From contig NC_088783.1 of NCBI RefSeq assembly GCF_958450345.1, positions 86,697,895-86,761,894 on the forward strand: a stretch of 64,000 bases of DNA. The letters run 5' to 3'. The position numbers and the translations under genes were made by a program. Below, piece by piece: positions 46,407 through 58,727 of the stretch. Numbering within the stretch: the stretch's first letter is position 1; each line of letters starts with the position of its first letter. Origin of the DNA: Calliphora vicina (Eukaryota > Arthropoda > Insecta > Diptera > Calliphoridae). The notes beneath the pieces are model-generated. The model had not been told where the DNA came from. It saw only the letters and a program-made list of their open reading frames with translations, and made no database searches.

Positions 46407-47158
46407 AATAAATTGAAGCTTAAAGGTTGTATAAAAAGATATAAAAAACGATTGGAATTTCGAAAAATGGAATCATTGAATAAATATCTAGAAAGCCTGG
46501 ACTACGCACTATGCCAAGTCACAAAAACTTTTAAAATACGTGACATATGTAAGCCCTCTTGCGAAATTGTAGTGGTGATTGGGCAAGAAATTATACTGAA
46601 AAAGGGAATCTGATTGTTAATTATTTGAAGCAAGTATTTACACCAAACACATCAACTGAAACAATTAAGTTGACACCTGTTGTAGCTCATCGAAAAGGCT
46701 ATTGTTGATTTAAACTCCAATAAAGCGCCTGGTACTGAAAAAAATGCTTATTTAGCTACTCCGGATAGCAATTAAAATAATTATTTTCTTCAGAATGGTA
46801 GGTTACCATGATACCTAAACCGGGAAAAGATCACCCAAAAGTAGAATTATACAGACTCATAAGCCTATTGTCTAATATATCAAAGCTGTTTGAGAAGATA
46901 CTTTTGAACAAGTTGTATCTGATGTTAATTGACACCAATTGTATTTCCAATCGAACAAACTCATAAACTTGTAAATGGTAAAAGAGGAATGAAAATATTA
47001 TTCTGCTCCCTTCATCGACATTTCTCAAGCATTTGATAAAGTATGGCATGATAGTTTAATATGCAAATTGTGTCAAATTTTACTCGCAAACACATATAAG
47101 TTATTGGATGTCATCAAGACGCGTCTCGTTACTTACAAGATCACATATTTGAATTAGA
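46407..47158 (+). pseudogene. Jockey-clade LINE ORF2 fragment (copy 2, RT part)
   Basis: Resumes 'attgaagcttaaaggttgtat' and aligns with 59690-60785. Readable pieces are KMESLNKYLESLD, MIPKPGKDHPKVE, FIDISQAFDKVWH and QDHIFELE. It has internal deletions and frameshifts. At the position of the nonsense codon in the 60.3-kb copy it keeps TCA (Ser) near 46879. Confidence 0.8.
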
Positions 47159-47159
47159 A

Positions 47160-47355
47160 CAAGTAAGAAAGTATAGTCGGCCAAGGCCGACCTTATGATT
47201 TTATGAAACTTATTTGTGCTGAATTTTATTTGAATACCTACATTTTTAAGAATTCTATACTTGTTAAAATGATTTTCGGAAGTGGGCCTTATATGGGAGC
47301 CATGACTAATTATGGAGCGATCGTTATAAAATATAAAATTTGGTGACATGACATA
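47160..47355 (+). mobile_element. INE-1-like element, family B, 5' part
   Basis: CAAGTAAGAAAGTATAGTCGG with the GGCCAAGGCC hairpin, then 'gggccttatatgggagcc'. Cut off by a Tc1-like element at 47356. Confidence 0.65.
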
Positions 47356-47893
47356 CACTGTCTCAAACAATTGACCGTACGCCATACAGCTGAAAATACA
47401 TTTGATTATAATTCAAAAAATATTGACCCGATTCGAATAAAGTAAATGGTTTTTTAAAAGTCCAACAATTGATTATTTAAATTGCGAATTAATAGTAAAA
47501 TAACTCTAATAGTTATTTTAACTCCAGAAGTCCTCTGATTTATTTATATATTTTTTTATATAATCTGAACGTTGTTTTATATTCGGTGATGGCTCGGTGA
47601 TGGTATGGGGTGCAATGGCAGCTGGAGGTGTGGGAAATCTCAATAAATATGTAAATTTATTTAAAGAGTACGGACAATTTTTTGAGTTAATAAATTGAAC
47701 TATTTTTAATTTTTTTGTTAAAAATAAATGTGAACCTATTTTTATTTTATTATTAATTGGCAATTAAAATAATCACCTGTTGGACATTTAAAAAACATTT
47801 ACTTCATTTGAATCGGGTAAATATTTTTTGAATTATAATCAAATGTATTTTCAGCTGTAAGGGAAGGGGTACGGACAATTGTTTGAGACAGTA
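47356..47893. mobile_element. Tc1-like element, internally deleted
   Basis: 'cactgtctcaaacaattgac' at the left and 'acaattgtttgagacag' at the right, with long imperfect inverted arms ('gaaaatacatttgattataa' and its inverse). At 47585-47645 a frame reads GDGSVMVWGAMAAGGVGNL, the conserved SVMVWG segment of Tc1 transposases (family knowledge). Confidence 0.75.
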
Positions 47894-48382
47894 GTTGTGT
47901 TCGCGTACTTGATAATTTGTAATAATTTGTACAAATTATCACTGGAAGTTACGGGATTCCGTTCGTTTACTTTTAAAAACTTGTAACGAGAGAGCAAGAG
48001 AGTGTTAAAAGTGACAGTTCGTAGATAGAGAACATGATATTTTTTACTGGACATTTTTTGTCCAGTAAAAAATATCAACATAAAAAATATGTTAAAAGCA
48101 TATGGCTGCAAATGTAAACAATTAAAATGTTGGAAATGAATACAATTTACAAGTTTTGCAAAGAAAAGAAGTAAAATAACACAAAACAATAGTTTTGAAT
48201 TGATTTATAATAAAATACAACTTATTTTACAAATTGTTGTTCGCGTACTTTTTTTTTGTAATTTTTCAAATTGAGAGTAATTTATTTTTACTCTCTAAAA
48301 TAAAGTTACTGGATATTTTTTACTGGAAAGTACCTAGTATATGTCATGTCACCAAATTGTTTGAAACAGTGTATATAAAATA
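47894..48382. repeat. Fold-back stretch with a perfect hairpin
   Basis: 'gttgtgttcgcgtact' at 47895 and 'gttgttcgcgtacttt' at 48236 are directly repeated. Between them 48036-48076 is a perfect palindrome with 18-bp arms (GATATTTTTTACTGGACA and its inverse). 48343-48380 repeats, inverted, the flank at 47337-47365. Confidence 0.5.
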
Positions 48383-49376
48383 GAGTGCTCCAAGATTGTA
48401 TGGACGAAAAAAACGTTCTAGGTACAGGCCGTCCCCCCTCTAGAATTGTTCTATGTATTGTAGAAACACGTTGTGTAAAATATTAGGATGATAGGATAAC
48501 GTTAACTGGTGGCGCAACGACGCTGAAGTTTTGAGGTGCATTTACAAGGGGAAAATATGCAATTTTTTCAGTTTTTGTAAAAATTTTGCCATTTAATAAT
48601 GACTTTTACAATTTAATTTAAAAGAATCGAAATGTGTACGTAATTGTCGTTATAATAAGATATAAAAGTGAAAAAATGTTAAAGTTATTAAAAAATCGCC
48701 AGGCCATTAACGTGTCTCAGGCCAATAGAACAAGAAATTTATGAACAAAATTAACATATTTTGAGAAATATTAAAATAAAAGCTTATTTTTACTTAAAAT
48801 ATATCCGTATTTACTTGTATATGAGTTTTTGTCCTCGTAGGATACCGTTAACCTATTCGCAGGTATGACCAAAAAAATTAAATTTTTTTAACGGCAGTTT
48901 CAAAACTCCAATTTCAAATTTTTAAAAATTTTGTTAAACAAATTTCAGAATTTTTTGATCATCACATGGGGATTTATTGACAACATAATAGGGAATAAAA
49001 ATGTGAAAAAAGTATGTCAATACCTCCTATAGTTTTTCCGTACCTGCGATATAAATTTTGCGATTTTCGAGAAAAACTAATTTTTGGCCATATTTTGGGG
49101 AATGACCAGAATTTCCTTACTGTAATGATTTTTAAGTAAAAGCTATTCAGAGTAATATAGTCTAGGTAATTTTAAATATAGTCTGAAAGTTTTACTAAAA
49201 TCGGAAAACTTTAACCCTTAAATCGTGAAGGTCAAATGTAAATTTTTTCAATATTTGGAATTTCTCATGGAAAGATAGCGAAATATTATATATTTTTGGG
49301 CCGATTTTGATGAAACTTAAGAAAAATATAAAATGAAGTCTAGTATTCACAATAACAGTACAAAAATGGAAATTAA
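48383..49376 (+). mobile_element. Family C element, 3'-truncated copy
   Basis: Starts TA|GAGTGCTCCAAGATTGTATGG and follows 34464-35460 closely, ending in 'aatggaaattaa', where the minus-strand LINE fragment begins. Confidence 0.75.
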
Positions 49377-49379
49377 ATT

Positions 49380-50590
49380 AAAGGTAGCTTCCCATTTCCC
49401 AAAAAGATAAGAACAACTCTCGAAAGAATCGTTACAGAGTATTGGCGGGCAAGTAAAGCATTTTTTTTTAATAAAAAACCGAAATAGTTTTTCGACTTCA
49501 TCATATTTTTCATATCCCCATATTTGTGCAGCGTAAAACATTATAGATCTGGAGGCAGCATGAAAGATTTTTATTTTATTATTTTTCGAAATTTGTGGAT
49601 TTAATATATATTTTCACCATGTCGAGTTTATTGCTAACTTCGAGGCAGAAAGATTGCTAGTCAGATGTTTCTTGAATGATAAATTGTATGCAATTATAAT
49701 ACCAAGATATTTGTAGTTGTTAACGATTTATATATCTTGTGCTCCATAATGCCATTTCAAGTTAGAGGATATTCGTGTGGCTGATCGAAATATAAGAATT
49801 TTAGACTTATCTAAATTTACTTTTAGGCTCCAAATTGAACAGTAAACATATAAAGCATCAATCATTTGTTGTAATTCCAAAGGCGAATCCGAAAGTAAGA
49901 CTATAAAATCTGCATATAGTAAAATTTTGACATTCGTGCCTGCTACATTTACACAGCCAGGTAGCTCATCGGGAAGGTCATTTACGTACAAAGAAAATAG
50001 TAAAGGGCTTAAAATACAACCTTGTTTTACACCAAGTTCAACCGCAAAAGTGTTGCGGTTGTTGTTGTCGATCCATTCGGTTATTCTATTCAGCAGTATA
50101 GTATTACAAATTTTGCACGATGTATTTATCAATGACAGTCCGCGATAGTTACTAGGTATCTTTGGATCTCCTTTCTTAAATAGTGGTATTATTAGTGATT
50201 TTTTTGAAGCTAGTTGGGATTTGCTCATGTAAAAATATCTTGTTGTAAACCGTTAGTATTTCAGCAAGAAAGCATTCTGGGGCATTTTTATAAAATTCAT
50301 AGGTAATACCATCCTGTCCTGGAGCTTTATTGTCTTTGAGCGTTCTAATTACCGAGCGTAGTTCACAGAATTCAAAAGGGGAATCTAACATAGGATCAGT
50401 AAAGTATGACATGCACCAGATCATAGTATGAATGTTTTCATCTATTCTCAACATGGTACTGAAGTGAGAGTAAAAATCATCAGCATTTAATACGCCCTTC
50501 ACACTATATGTAATAGCTCTCAAAGATTTTGATAGTTTCCACCATTCGCTAGATCTTTTAACTGTGTTCAATTGTTGTACAAGTCCACAT
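49380..50590 (-). pseudogene. Degenerate LINE reverse transcriptase, clade unresolved
   Basis: Minus strand. 50571-50180 reads FTDPMLDSPFEFCELRSVIRTLKDNKAPGQDGI…EFYKNAPE. A frame change near 50200 leads into SLIIPLFKKGDPKIPSNYRGLSLI, LGVKQGCILSPLLFSLYVNDL and ILLYADFIVLLSDSP. 49541-49380 adds LFYAAQIWGYEKYDEVEKLF. The RT block between the 'LLNRI.EW' and 'KQGCILSP' motifs is missing (the catalytic D-containing motif is lost) and the YADD box reads YADF. Dead copy. Confidence 0.85.
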
Positions 50591-52344
50591 TAACAAATCT
50601 ATATTAAGCAAATATAGAACTTTAGTTCGCTGCTATAGCTGCACACACTTTTGCGAACAGACTTCATAATTTAGTAAAAACATTTGCTACATTACTTTTA
50701 AAATTAAGTTCAGTTATATGCAATTGAGAAAACATTTTAAATTAAAAAAAATAAATAAAACGAAACATTTAATTTAAAAATTATCATACATATTGTGTTT
50801 ATTATTAATTGTCATTAATTGACAGCTGGGGCTGTGAAATCTGACTGTTCTTTGTAGTATTCGTCGCAACAAATACTATTGAATTTGACAGCTTCAACAT
50901 CCAAACAGCTGATCGATCGGCTGAACACATCTGTTAAATAAATTCGTACATTGAATGTCCCCAGTGACTGATAATATAAACATTATTATCTTTAAATGTG
51001 TATTATAGAGTGATAGAGAGAGTTCATATGTTAAGTTATGTACATATGTATGTATGTTCAAATGATGCTTTTTAAAAATGCTTTGCCACAATTAAAATTC
51101 AATAAATTTTAAAATTGCACTTAATGGACAAACACAAGAACTTTTGTAAAACATGGGTTGGTTCTCAAATTGTGAGAAAGAATATGGCAGATAGACAGAC
51201 AGACAAACAGACAACAAGTTTAGTTGCAACAATAGAAGTTTAAAATTGTTTTTGTTTCGGTTTCATTTAATTTCAGTTTTTTGTTGTTCTTGCTGTTGGT
51301 TCTTCTTTTTAAAAACAACTCAAATGAATAATTACAGCAACACCTGTTTCCACATCTTATTAGCATATAAATGAAATTGAAATAGTTTTCTAAACATCAA
51401 ACAACGTCACCCAACAATCATCCAAACAACCAACCAACCAGCCATATTCTTCCACCCAACCATCCCATCAATCTATTCATCCAACTTTGTAGCTATGAGT
51501 AACCAACTATTAGACCCTACTTGGAGCACAAGTACTAACTACTGCCATCCTCATTTCGTTTCCCATTATGAGAAAATAAAATGCTGAAACAGGAAAAATG
51601 GTTTTTCTATTTTATTTTTTTTTTCGAAATGGATTCTCGACTCTCTGTGTAGTGTCGGATAATAAACATTGTAGATGCATTCTGTTGCTCCCATTCAAAT
51701 TCGTTTTCGTATATAAAGTTTAAAGTACAAGTACTCCTCGTCAAGTACTTATGACGACGACGGCGACTGACAATGGATGATGATGATGGTTGGTGTGCTC
51801 ATGTTGATGTCGGTGGTGATGTTGTTCATGCTTATGCTGATGGTGCTGTTGATGTTCCTGTTAATGTTCATGTGATATTGCTTGGTGTTGATGAAGATGA
51901 GATGCCAAAGGGTTTAAATAAAATGTACCATATTAACATGCTTTGTTATTGCTTTTGTTATTGTTATTGTTGATTTTTGTTGTTTTGTGAGTATGCAAAG
52001 TACCTTTTCCCCTTTTGCCCCCTACACGTTTTCAACTTTTACTTGATTATAATTCACACAGCAAGTCATATGCATTTTTAGTAGAAAAACAAAAAAAAAT
52101 CTAAATTAAAATGAAAACAAACACAATACAGTGTAAATTGTTAATATTCGCTATAATGCAGCTTATTTTTTCATCATACAAATTAATGATGAAACATTTT
52201 ACCGCCTGCAACAAGTGGCCATTATTTTGTTGGACGGAATAGGAAACGGCGTTGACAAATTTTTAATTTCAAAAAGCACTGAATTCAATCCCATATTTAT
52301 TTGATAAAATATTTTTTTTTAATAAAATATAATTTTTGAGAACG
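50591..52344. other. Probably host intergenic or intronic DNA
   Basis: Less repetitive than its surroundings. It has short CAAC runs near 51420-51440, a GAT/TGATG-rich stretch at 51750-51900 and TTATTG runs near 51945-51970. The 66-codon frame 51773-51973 (MDDDDGWCAHVDV…) is translated simple sequence. No exon or RNA gene supported. Confidence 0.4.
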
Positions 52345-52598
52345 TACTTTTTGAAGATATTTCGATCCATTTAATTACCCCTATACAAATGTCCTTCCAA
52401 AATAGGACTTTATTCGCCATAAGTATTTAATTTATATAGGTATCTACACAAATTTCCAAGCTCCAAATAAGTTTTATATATGTCTACGGAAGTCTTGTCA
52501 CATTATTTTCTGACTATCGGTCCATAATTTTCCATAGCTACCATATAAGGCCCATTGCCGAAAATCACTTTAATGAGCGTAAATCTTTTAGGAGGATG
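52345..52598 (-). mobile_element. INE-1-like element, family B, 3' part
   Basis: Matches the minus strand of 38819-39511: 'ttgaagatatttcgatcc', 'atacaaatgtccttcc', 'atatggcccattgcc'-type blocks. Continues at 53553 beyond a LINE insertion. Confidence 0.65.
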
Positions 52599-52599
52599 A

Positions 52600-53550
52600 T
52601 CTTGAACCATATGACAAACTAGGGTATGTCCACACATATGGTTATGCCGACGACTTAGTCATATCTGTTAATGGGTGGGATGACGTGACGATATCGGAAA
52701 GGATGCAGACATCTATAGGGTTTTATAAGGATGTAAAATATCTTGGGATTACATTTGATAGGACCCTCACTTAGTATTGTCACTAATCCAACACTATCAA
52801 AAAAGCTACTAGGAAAATATGTGCCTGTCAGCGACTTTTGGGCAATACGTGGGGGTTAAAATCGAAGATGATTTACAGGTGTTTTATTACAGTGATAAGT
52901 GGAACAGATGCGTGCTAAATCATTACTTAATAAGGTCTATCGCCTCTTATGGATTTCAATTACTGGGTGCATGAGCACCTGTCCCACTCATGCTCTTTGA
53001 GCAATCCTAGGCATACCACATTTACATATATTTATAATGGAGGAAGCCTATACTACATCAGGATTACCGGGGATAACCCGTGTAATGCCGGGTGATATCA
53101 TTGGTCACATGCGTAAAGGGGTGAATGGATAAATCAGACATGGTGACAGGATAATAACGATCAAGTGACACTGGGGTTAGTATTTATGGTCCCAATCTTC
53201 AAAGGGGCATCCCAATTATTTACATTAATATTTCAGGCGGAGATTTGAGCCATCCTTATATGCTCTATTGAGTGATTAAGAAGGAGATTAAGGAATCCTA
53301 GGATATTTGTTATCTGGTGTTGTAAACTCGGTGCGTACAATGAACTCACGTTGTGTTGGGTAGCTGGCCAAGAAGGCCGTCTTGAAACGTTCTTTGGCAT
53401 CCCACGTGGATACACTATGAAACGTATTCGTTCTTGGGTTGAATCGGAATTTTCCCGATTTTAGGGTAATTTATCAGGACTTAGACAGTCTAAAGGGTTC
53501 ATTACTCTGTCCAAACGTAGATCTCAACTATTGCTATCGCTCGGTAAGGG
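52600..53550 (+). pseudogene. LOA-like LINE ORF2 3' remnant (RT end and RNase H)
   Basis: Reading with frame changes: YVHTYGYADDLVISVNGWDD then ISERMQ, KYLGI, KKATRKICACQRLLGNTWGLKSKMIYR. Further on come RNase H-like LTLCWVAGQEGRLE and a C-terminal RQSKGFITLSKRRSQLLLSLG. The YADDLVI, 'GKTWGL.PK' and 'cRQSK.f' signatures fit LOA-type elements with an RNase H domain (family knowledge). Many stops. It splits the family B element. Confidence 0.65.
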
Positions 53551-53552
53551 TG

Positions 53553-53952
53553 ACCCATACAAATGTCTTCCCGAACTAAGACTTTATGCGTCATAAATGT
53601 TTAAGTTATATAGGTAGGTATCTACACAAATTTCTAAGCTCTAAATAAGTTTTATATATAGGGAAGTTATGTCACATAAGTTGATGATGATAATTTTAAC
53701 GAGCGTAAATCTCTTAAAAATGTTTGACATCTAAATATAATAATTTTATAAAAGTAAGTTTTATATAGAAACAAATCACACGGCCGAATCTTATGGTGAT
53801 CGGTCCATAATTGCTCATAGCTCCGCTATAAGGAACATTTCCAAAAATCACTTACGAAAATAAATTATTGAAATTTTAAATGAAAAATGTTTTTGCTCAT
53901 TTGCTTAGTGTAGGGTATTATATGGTCGGGCTTGACCGACCATACTTTCTTA
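53553..53952 (-). mobile_element. INE-1-like element, family B, 5' part
   Basis: Ends, on the plus strand, 'gtgtagggtattatatggtc', the hairpin GGTCGGGCTTGACCGACC and 'atactttctta', the inverse of the family B start. Confidence 0.75.
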
Positions 53953-55128
53953 ACTACATATTTTACAGCCGTCGCGACGATATCCCGCAATTCCCAAAAA
54001 AGTATTGAAAAATTCCAAAAATGGGATATTTTCGTTTTTTGGCTATAATATCCACACCAGGGGCGGGGTTATCGGAACCCTTTACAAAATAATTAAGAAC
54101 ATATTGGGCCATCTAAAATGGGTTACTATATTTTGATATCGACAATGCGATTTGAGAATTTTTGTCCTAAATTTGAATTTTACAGAAAAAATAGGCATTT
54201 TTTAAATGAACCTGGTCCCCTCTGCATCAAAAATTATAATTTTTTTTCATTTAAAATATTTGGTGTAAAGTTAGCTTTTCAAAATGTATAAATTCATTGC
54301 ACGTCCTCTTAGAAATTTTTTAGATAACTTAAAAAGAATAAAAGTACTTTTTTCCCAAAAAAATAGCGAAAAATCACATTTTAAAATTTTTTTAAAATCA
54401 AATGCATGTAACTTTGGACTCAGTCATGATTTTTAAACAATTCTTTCTTTATTTGATATACACATCTGTTGTTAATCCTATGAAAGAAAAATCGGGGAAA
54501 AAACTGGAGTAAGGTGGGTAAAAATGTTGAAAATTTAATTTTAAAATGCGAATATCTCTTAAGCTGTAAGAGGTAATTGATAGGTGTTATATAGTGCTCG
54601 ATGAGAAGATTCTATATATGTAAATTTTTTGAAATCGGAACACAAACGAAGAAATAGGATCATTTTTAAAATTGAACATACCCGAGGTGTCCTACTTTGG
54701 GGACCCCTGTCCCCGCTCCTGGTGGGCCCATGAGGTCCAAATTCAAAACTCGACAACACTTCCTCTTTGCGCATGTGAAATTTCATTCAAATTGGACTAA
54801 GGGTTTAGAAGTTACTGATTTATTTCCATTTTTTTCTCATACCACTGTGCGACAGTATAACTATTAGTTAACACATAATCAGAGTTCGTGTCTTTTTTAT
54901 TAGGTCACTTGAGAGAGACTGGAAATATCGATATCCAAATAAATTTCACATATTTTTTCGCAAATGGGTGTACAAAATGTTTCACAATTTTGAGCTTGTC
55001 ATTAAAAATATTTTTTTAAAATTTGTTTGCAAAAAATGTGTTTCATAAAAGTACTTTTGTGCATCAGTGGAACAAAAAATACCATATTTTTCAAAAAATT
55101 GGTTTTTATTTTTCATCTACCCTACATA
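53953..55128. other. Unassigned repeat sequence related to the 56-62 kb fold-back
   Basis: 'cccgcaattccca' near 53982 recurs at 61583. 'tcctactttggggacccc' near 54688 resembles 'accctactttgagtcccc' at 61796. 54850-54880 holds one arm of the AGTCTG hairpin MITE. No gene. Confidence 0.4.
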
Positions 55129-56172
55129 TAGGGATGCCAGATTCAGATTCGCAAAAAGCTGGACATTGGGCTTTAAAAAGCTGGACAAATAAAAAAAAAC
55201 TGGACATTAAAAAATTACTGAGAAAATGTTAATTTTGGTTTTAGGTAAATAATTTTTTTTTAAATATATTTTTATGCATTGTAATCAATATATATATATT
55301 ACACGGTGCTACAGTGAAAATAACTTGGAAAACGACCTAGCGTGGGTCTTGTTGAGAACATACAAATTGTGTTAAAAAATTTCAGAAACACCCTCAAATT
55401 TAGAAGTTATTCCAAAAAACCGTTTTCAGTGATATTCATCAACATAACGACCAGTATAATTTTTTAATGGGTTAAAATAAAAACTGATTAAGCTTTAAAA
55501 TGAATTTATGCATACATTTTATGAAAGGTTAATTCTTTGCCTCTCCGTAAATGTTTAAAATTTAAAGCGGTCTAAAAATGTGTGAATTAGAGGTACTAAA
55601 GTACTATGACCTACCGTAAAACAGTTGTTTCAAAATAACTCAAATTTTTTTTAAAAAAATGAAAATTGGACGTCTAAAAAATTATTTTTTTGATATGGCG
55701 TTGTGGAATTTTTTTCCTCATGCCAAAAACCCCCACTTTTTCGCTTTTCATTTGTTATGTATTAAAATTTGAGACTATTCATAAGTACGGTCATTATATC
55801 GTGCAACTCTAAAAATGTACAAGGGTCATTATAAAATTCCTGCATTATGTTTTGCATAAAATATAAAAATACTTCTAATAATTCTTCACGTTTACATTCT
55901 TCTTCATTGGCATCATTATCAGAAATTCCATATGACACGTATTCCCAGAAAACTTTTTGGTATTTATTTTGTTCCTTTCTTCAAAAAATACATACACGTT
56001 TTTGCATAAGTTATTACTGTGTACTATATAGTAGTAGTAAGTAAATATTCATTTATGGATATTATTGTAGAAAGATTCTATTTAGCTGGACAAATTCAAT
56101 TTTAGCTTGAAACTGGACAGGCATCAAAAAAGCTGGACAATCCAGCCAAGTCCAGCCCGGCTGACAACCCTA
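55129..56172 (-). mobile_element. hAT-like non-autonomous element, copy 2, 8-bp duplication
   Basis: The ends are TAGGGATGCCAGATTCAG and GGCTGACAACCCTA, flanked by CCTACATA at 55121-55128 and 56173-56180. Read in reverse, its start aligns with the start of 27689-28625 and the motif TGTCCAG recurs several times near each end. It is the same family in opposite orientation. Confidence 0.85.
55760..55975 (-). pseudogene. hAT transposase-derived scrap, copy 2
   Basis: The minus strand reads KVFWEYVSYGISDNDANEEE and, further on, DPCTFLELHDIMTVLMNSLK. It aligns with the frame at 27945-28107. Confidence 0.5.
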
Positions 56173-57174
56173 CCTACATACAAGGGTATTCAATTAATCG
56201 GGTTTCTGGTTTAATCGGTTAATCGTGGAAATATTTAATCGGGGTTTGGATTTAATCGATTAATAATCGGTTTATTCGATTCACCGAATAATTTCTATCT
56301 TAATTTTAAACTGAAAATAAAACCACGAATTTTGTGTACTTATTTAAGTATTTGTGTACTTATTCAGCAAAAAATAAATAATTTTCTTTAGTTTTAATAA
56401 AACTTGACATGGAATGTTGGAAAAAATGAAAGCGAGACATGATAAGAAATATCCAATATCTCAGATCTTGTTTTAGTTTTTTCTAAGCATTTATGTAAAA
56501 TATTCCATTGTACCACACAGTGGGGAAGAATCAAAATTTTTTGGAAATAAATCTGACATTTCAAAACGGCTGTTCCGATCGGGATAAAATTTGATGTATT
56601 CGAGTTTAAGTTATTTAAATGGGCCCTACAAGTGCTCCAGGGGCGGCGCTACGTGGGCTCAAAGTAGGGTACTTTCGACATATATTTTTGAAGGGCGGAT
56701 ATTTAAAGTGGCATATTTTTGAATCTAATTGACTTGAAATTTTTTGTGTAAGACCAAAAGGACGCTTTTTTTTTAATAATATTATTAAATAAAAAAATCA
56801 AAACAACAACTAAAAGACAAATAAGTAAAAAAAAATCTTTATATTTTTTTTCTTTTTTTGAACCTTTTTTGTGCATTGACTATTAAATAAAGATCAAGAG
56901 TGTTAACGAAAGTAATTACAAATACTCTTAAATGAGTCTCTTCAACGAAAACAGTGAGCGAAGGTTAAGTGTAAACGGCAGAAATGCATACGTTACAGCA
57001 TGGCGTAATGATTATAAGGTGTATGCGTTACGGCAACAACTACAACAATACAAAAACAAATAACTTTTATAGTGTCAAAAACAACTGACATAATGTATAC
57101 AAACTACAGCAAAAAAAAAAAATTTGACAAGATTGAAGTTGTAAACAAACTCGAGCAAAAAAATAATCAGCTGT

Positions 57175-58727
57175 TTGATTAATGTCACCTTGTACATCAT
57201 TACACCATGCGTTACAGTTAATGTAGACGAAAAAAATATAAACAAAACAAACAGAAGAATAGATGACAACTTGTTTTTAACCGCCAAACCTGTTAACCGC
57301 GCTCGTTCTTGTTCCCCCGCATTGACAACAACTAATGATTGTCAAACAAAAGAAAATTCAACTCAATCAGAAAATAAAAATATTTTATCTATGCCTGAAA
57401 GTATGCTAGCTATATCAGCTTCAGATACGAAATCCACCACACTAACTACAAATAAAATTAACCCATTAAGCGGCGCTGTACCCAAGATTAGTCAACCATT
57501 AAATAATGAAAATAAATCCCAAATACAGGTTGGAATGGACCGGTATATTACAGTATTAAAACGGGCACGAAGTCCCAAGTCCTCGAAAGCGGCACCCTTG
57601 GCCAAATTATATAAGGATAGTGAACCTCATAGACTAAACAATGAAAATCGTTTTTCTATTCTGGAATGTGAAACTAATGAATCAGTAAATAAAATCCATT
57701 CTACAAAACCACCCCCCATTTACTTGAGAGAAAATAATTCGAATCCACTGGTTCAGAGCCTGATCTCATTAATAGGAGAGAACTCTTTTTACATAATCCC
57801 AATCAAGAAAGGCACGATTCATGAAACTAAAATACAGGTCAATAGTGAAAACGATTATAGAAAGGTTGTAACATATTTTGAAACTCAAAAGAAAAGTTTT
57901 TACACTTATCAGCTGAAAGGAAGCAAGGGTCTACAAGTTGTAATAAAGGGTATTGACTGTAATGTTGAACCACTCGAAATAAAGCAAAGCTTAGAAGATA
58001 AAGGCTATAAGACAAAAAATGTGATAAATATTAGAAATCGCGAAAAAATACCCCTACCACTCTTCCGTGTTGAACTTGAACTCGGTGACATAAACCTGAA
58101 AAAAATGAAACACATCCCATATATAACTTGAAGTACTTATTGCATCGTAAAATTACGGTAGAAGAACCACACAAACGATTTGGCCCCGTTCAATGTATGA
58201 ATTGCCAAGAATATGGACACACCAAGGCATATTGCAAATTGCCACCAGTATGTGTCATTTGCGGGGAGTTGCATAACACATCCCAATGTAACAAATCTAA
58301 AGATGATCCTAAAATAAAAAAATGCAGCAATTGCGGTGGTAACCACACAGCAAACTACAGGGGTTGTCCTGTCTACTCAATTGTTAAAAAATCACAAAGC
58401 CAGAAACCAAAGATTTTCCCCGCTCAGCCATTAAATAACATCAATTTGAACTACCCCCCGTTGCAACAGACATATGACAACAAAGTAACATATGCAAATG
58501 TACTTAGAAACAACCAAACTCAGCCGCAAGTCCGCCAACCCCAAAACGAAAATATGAACCCAGAGGTAAGAGAGCAAACGCCAATTTTCAATTTTACCCG
58601 ACTAGAATCTACAATAGAAACTCTTGTGCAATCGGTAAATAACTTTACAAACTCAATGAGTAACATGATGCAAGAAATGCTTAAGATGCAATCAATGTTA
58701 TTGCAGGCTGTGCTTAACAGACCATGA
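57175..58727 (+). pseudogene. Jockey LINE ORF1 (gag-like, zinc knuckles), one frameshift
   Basis: About 517 codons if joined. The first frame runs 57175-58131 (its upstream limit is a TTG; internal ATGs near 57390 are alternative starts). It contains Asn/Ser-rich sequence, RSPKSSKAAPLAK, then the domain from IYLRENN through KGYKTKNVINIRN before the knuckles (PRE_C2HC-like). A single-base shift near 58107-58115 moves into the frame HPIYNLKYLLHRKITVEEPHKR. Knuckles: CMNCQEYGHTKAYC, CVICGELHNTSQC, CSNCGGNHTANYRGC. The C-terminus is Gln/Asn-rich with an MSNMMQEMLKMQS helix. Such proteins bind element RNA. The stop overlaps the ORF2 start. Confidence 0.88.
58724..58727 (+). promoter_or_regulatory. 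ATGA stop/start overlap of jockey ORF1 and ORF2
   Basis: The ORF1 TGA at 58725-58727 overlaps the ORF2 ATG at 58724-58726, the same geometry as in the R1-clade element at 15223-15226. Confidence 0.8.

Noticed and set aside
51773..51973. 66-codon ORF MDDDDGWCAHVDV…
   Set aside because: Derived from GATGATG/GTTGAT simple sequence, with no domain or splice context.
57075..57287. 70-codon minus-strand membrane-like ORF
   Set aside because: Antisense of the jockey 5' region; its hydrophobic character comes from A-rich sense sequence.
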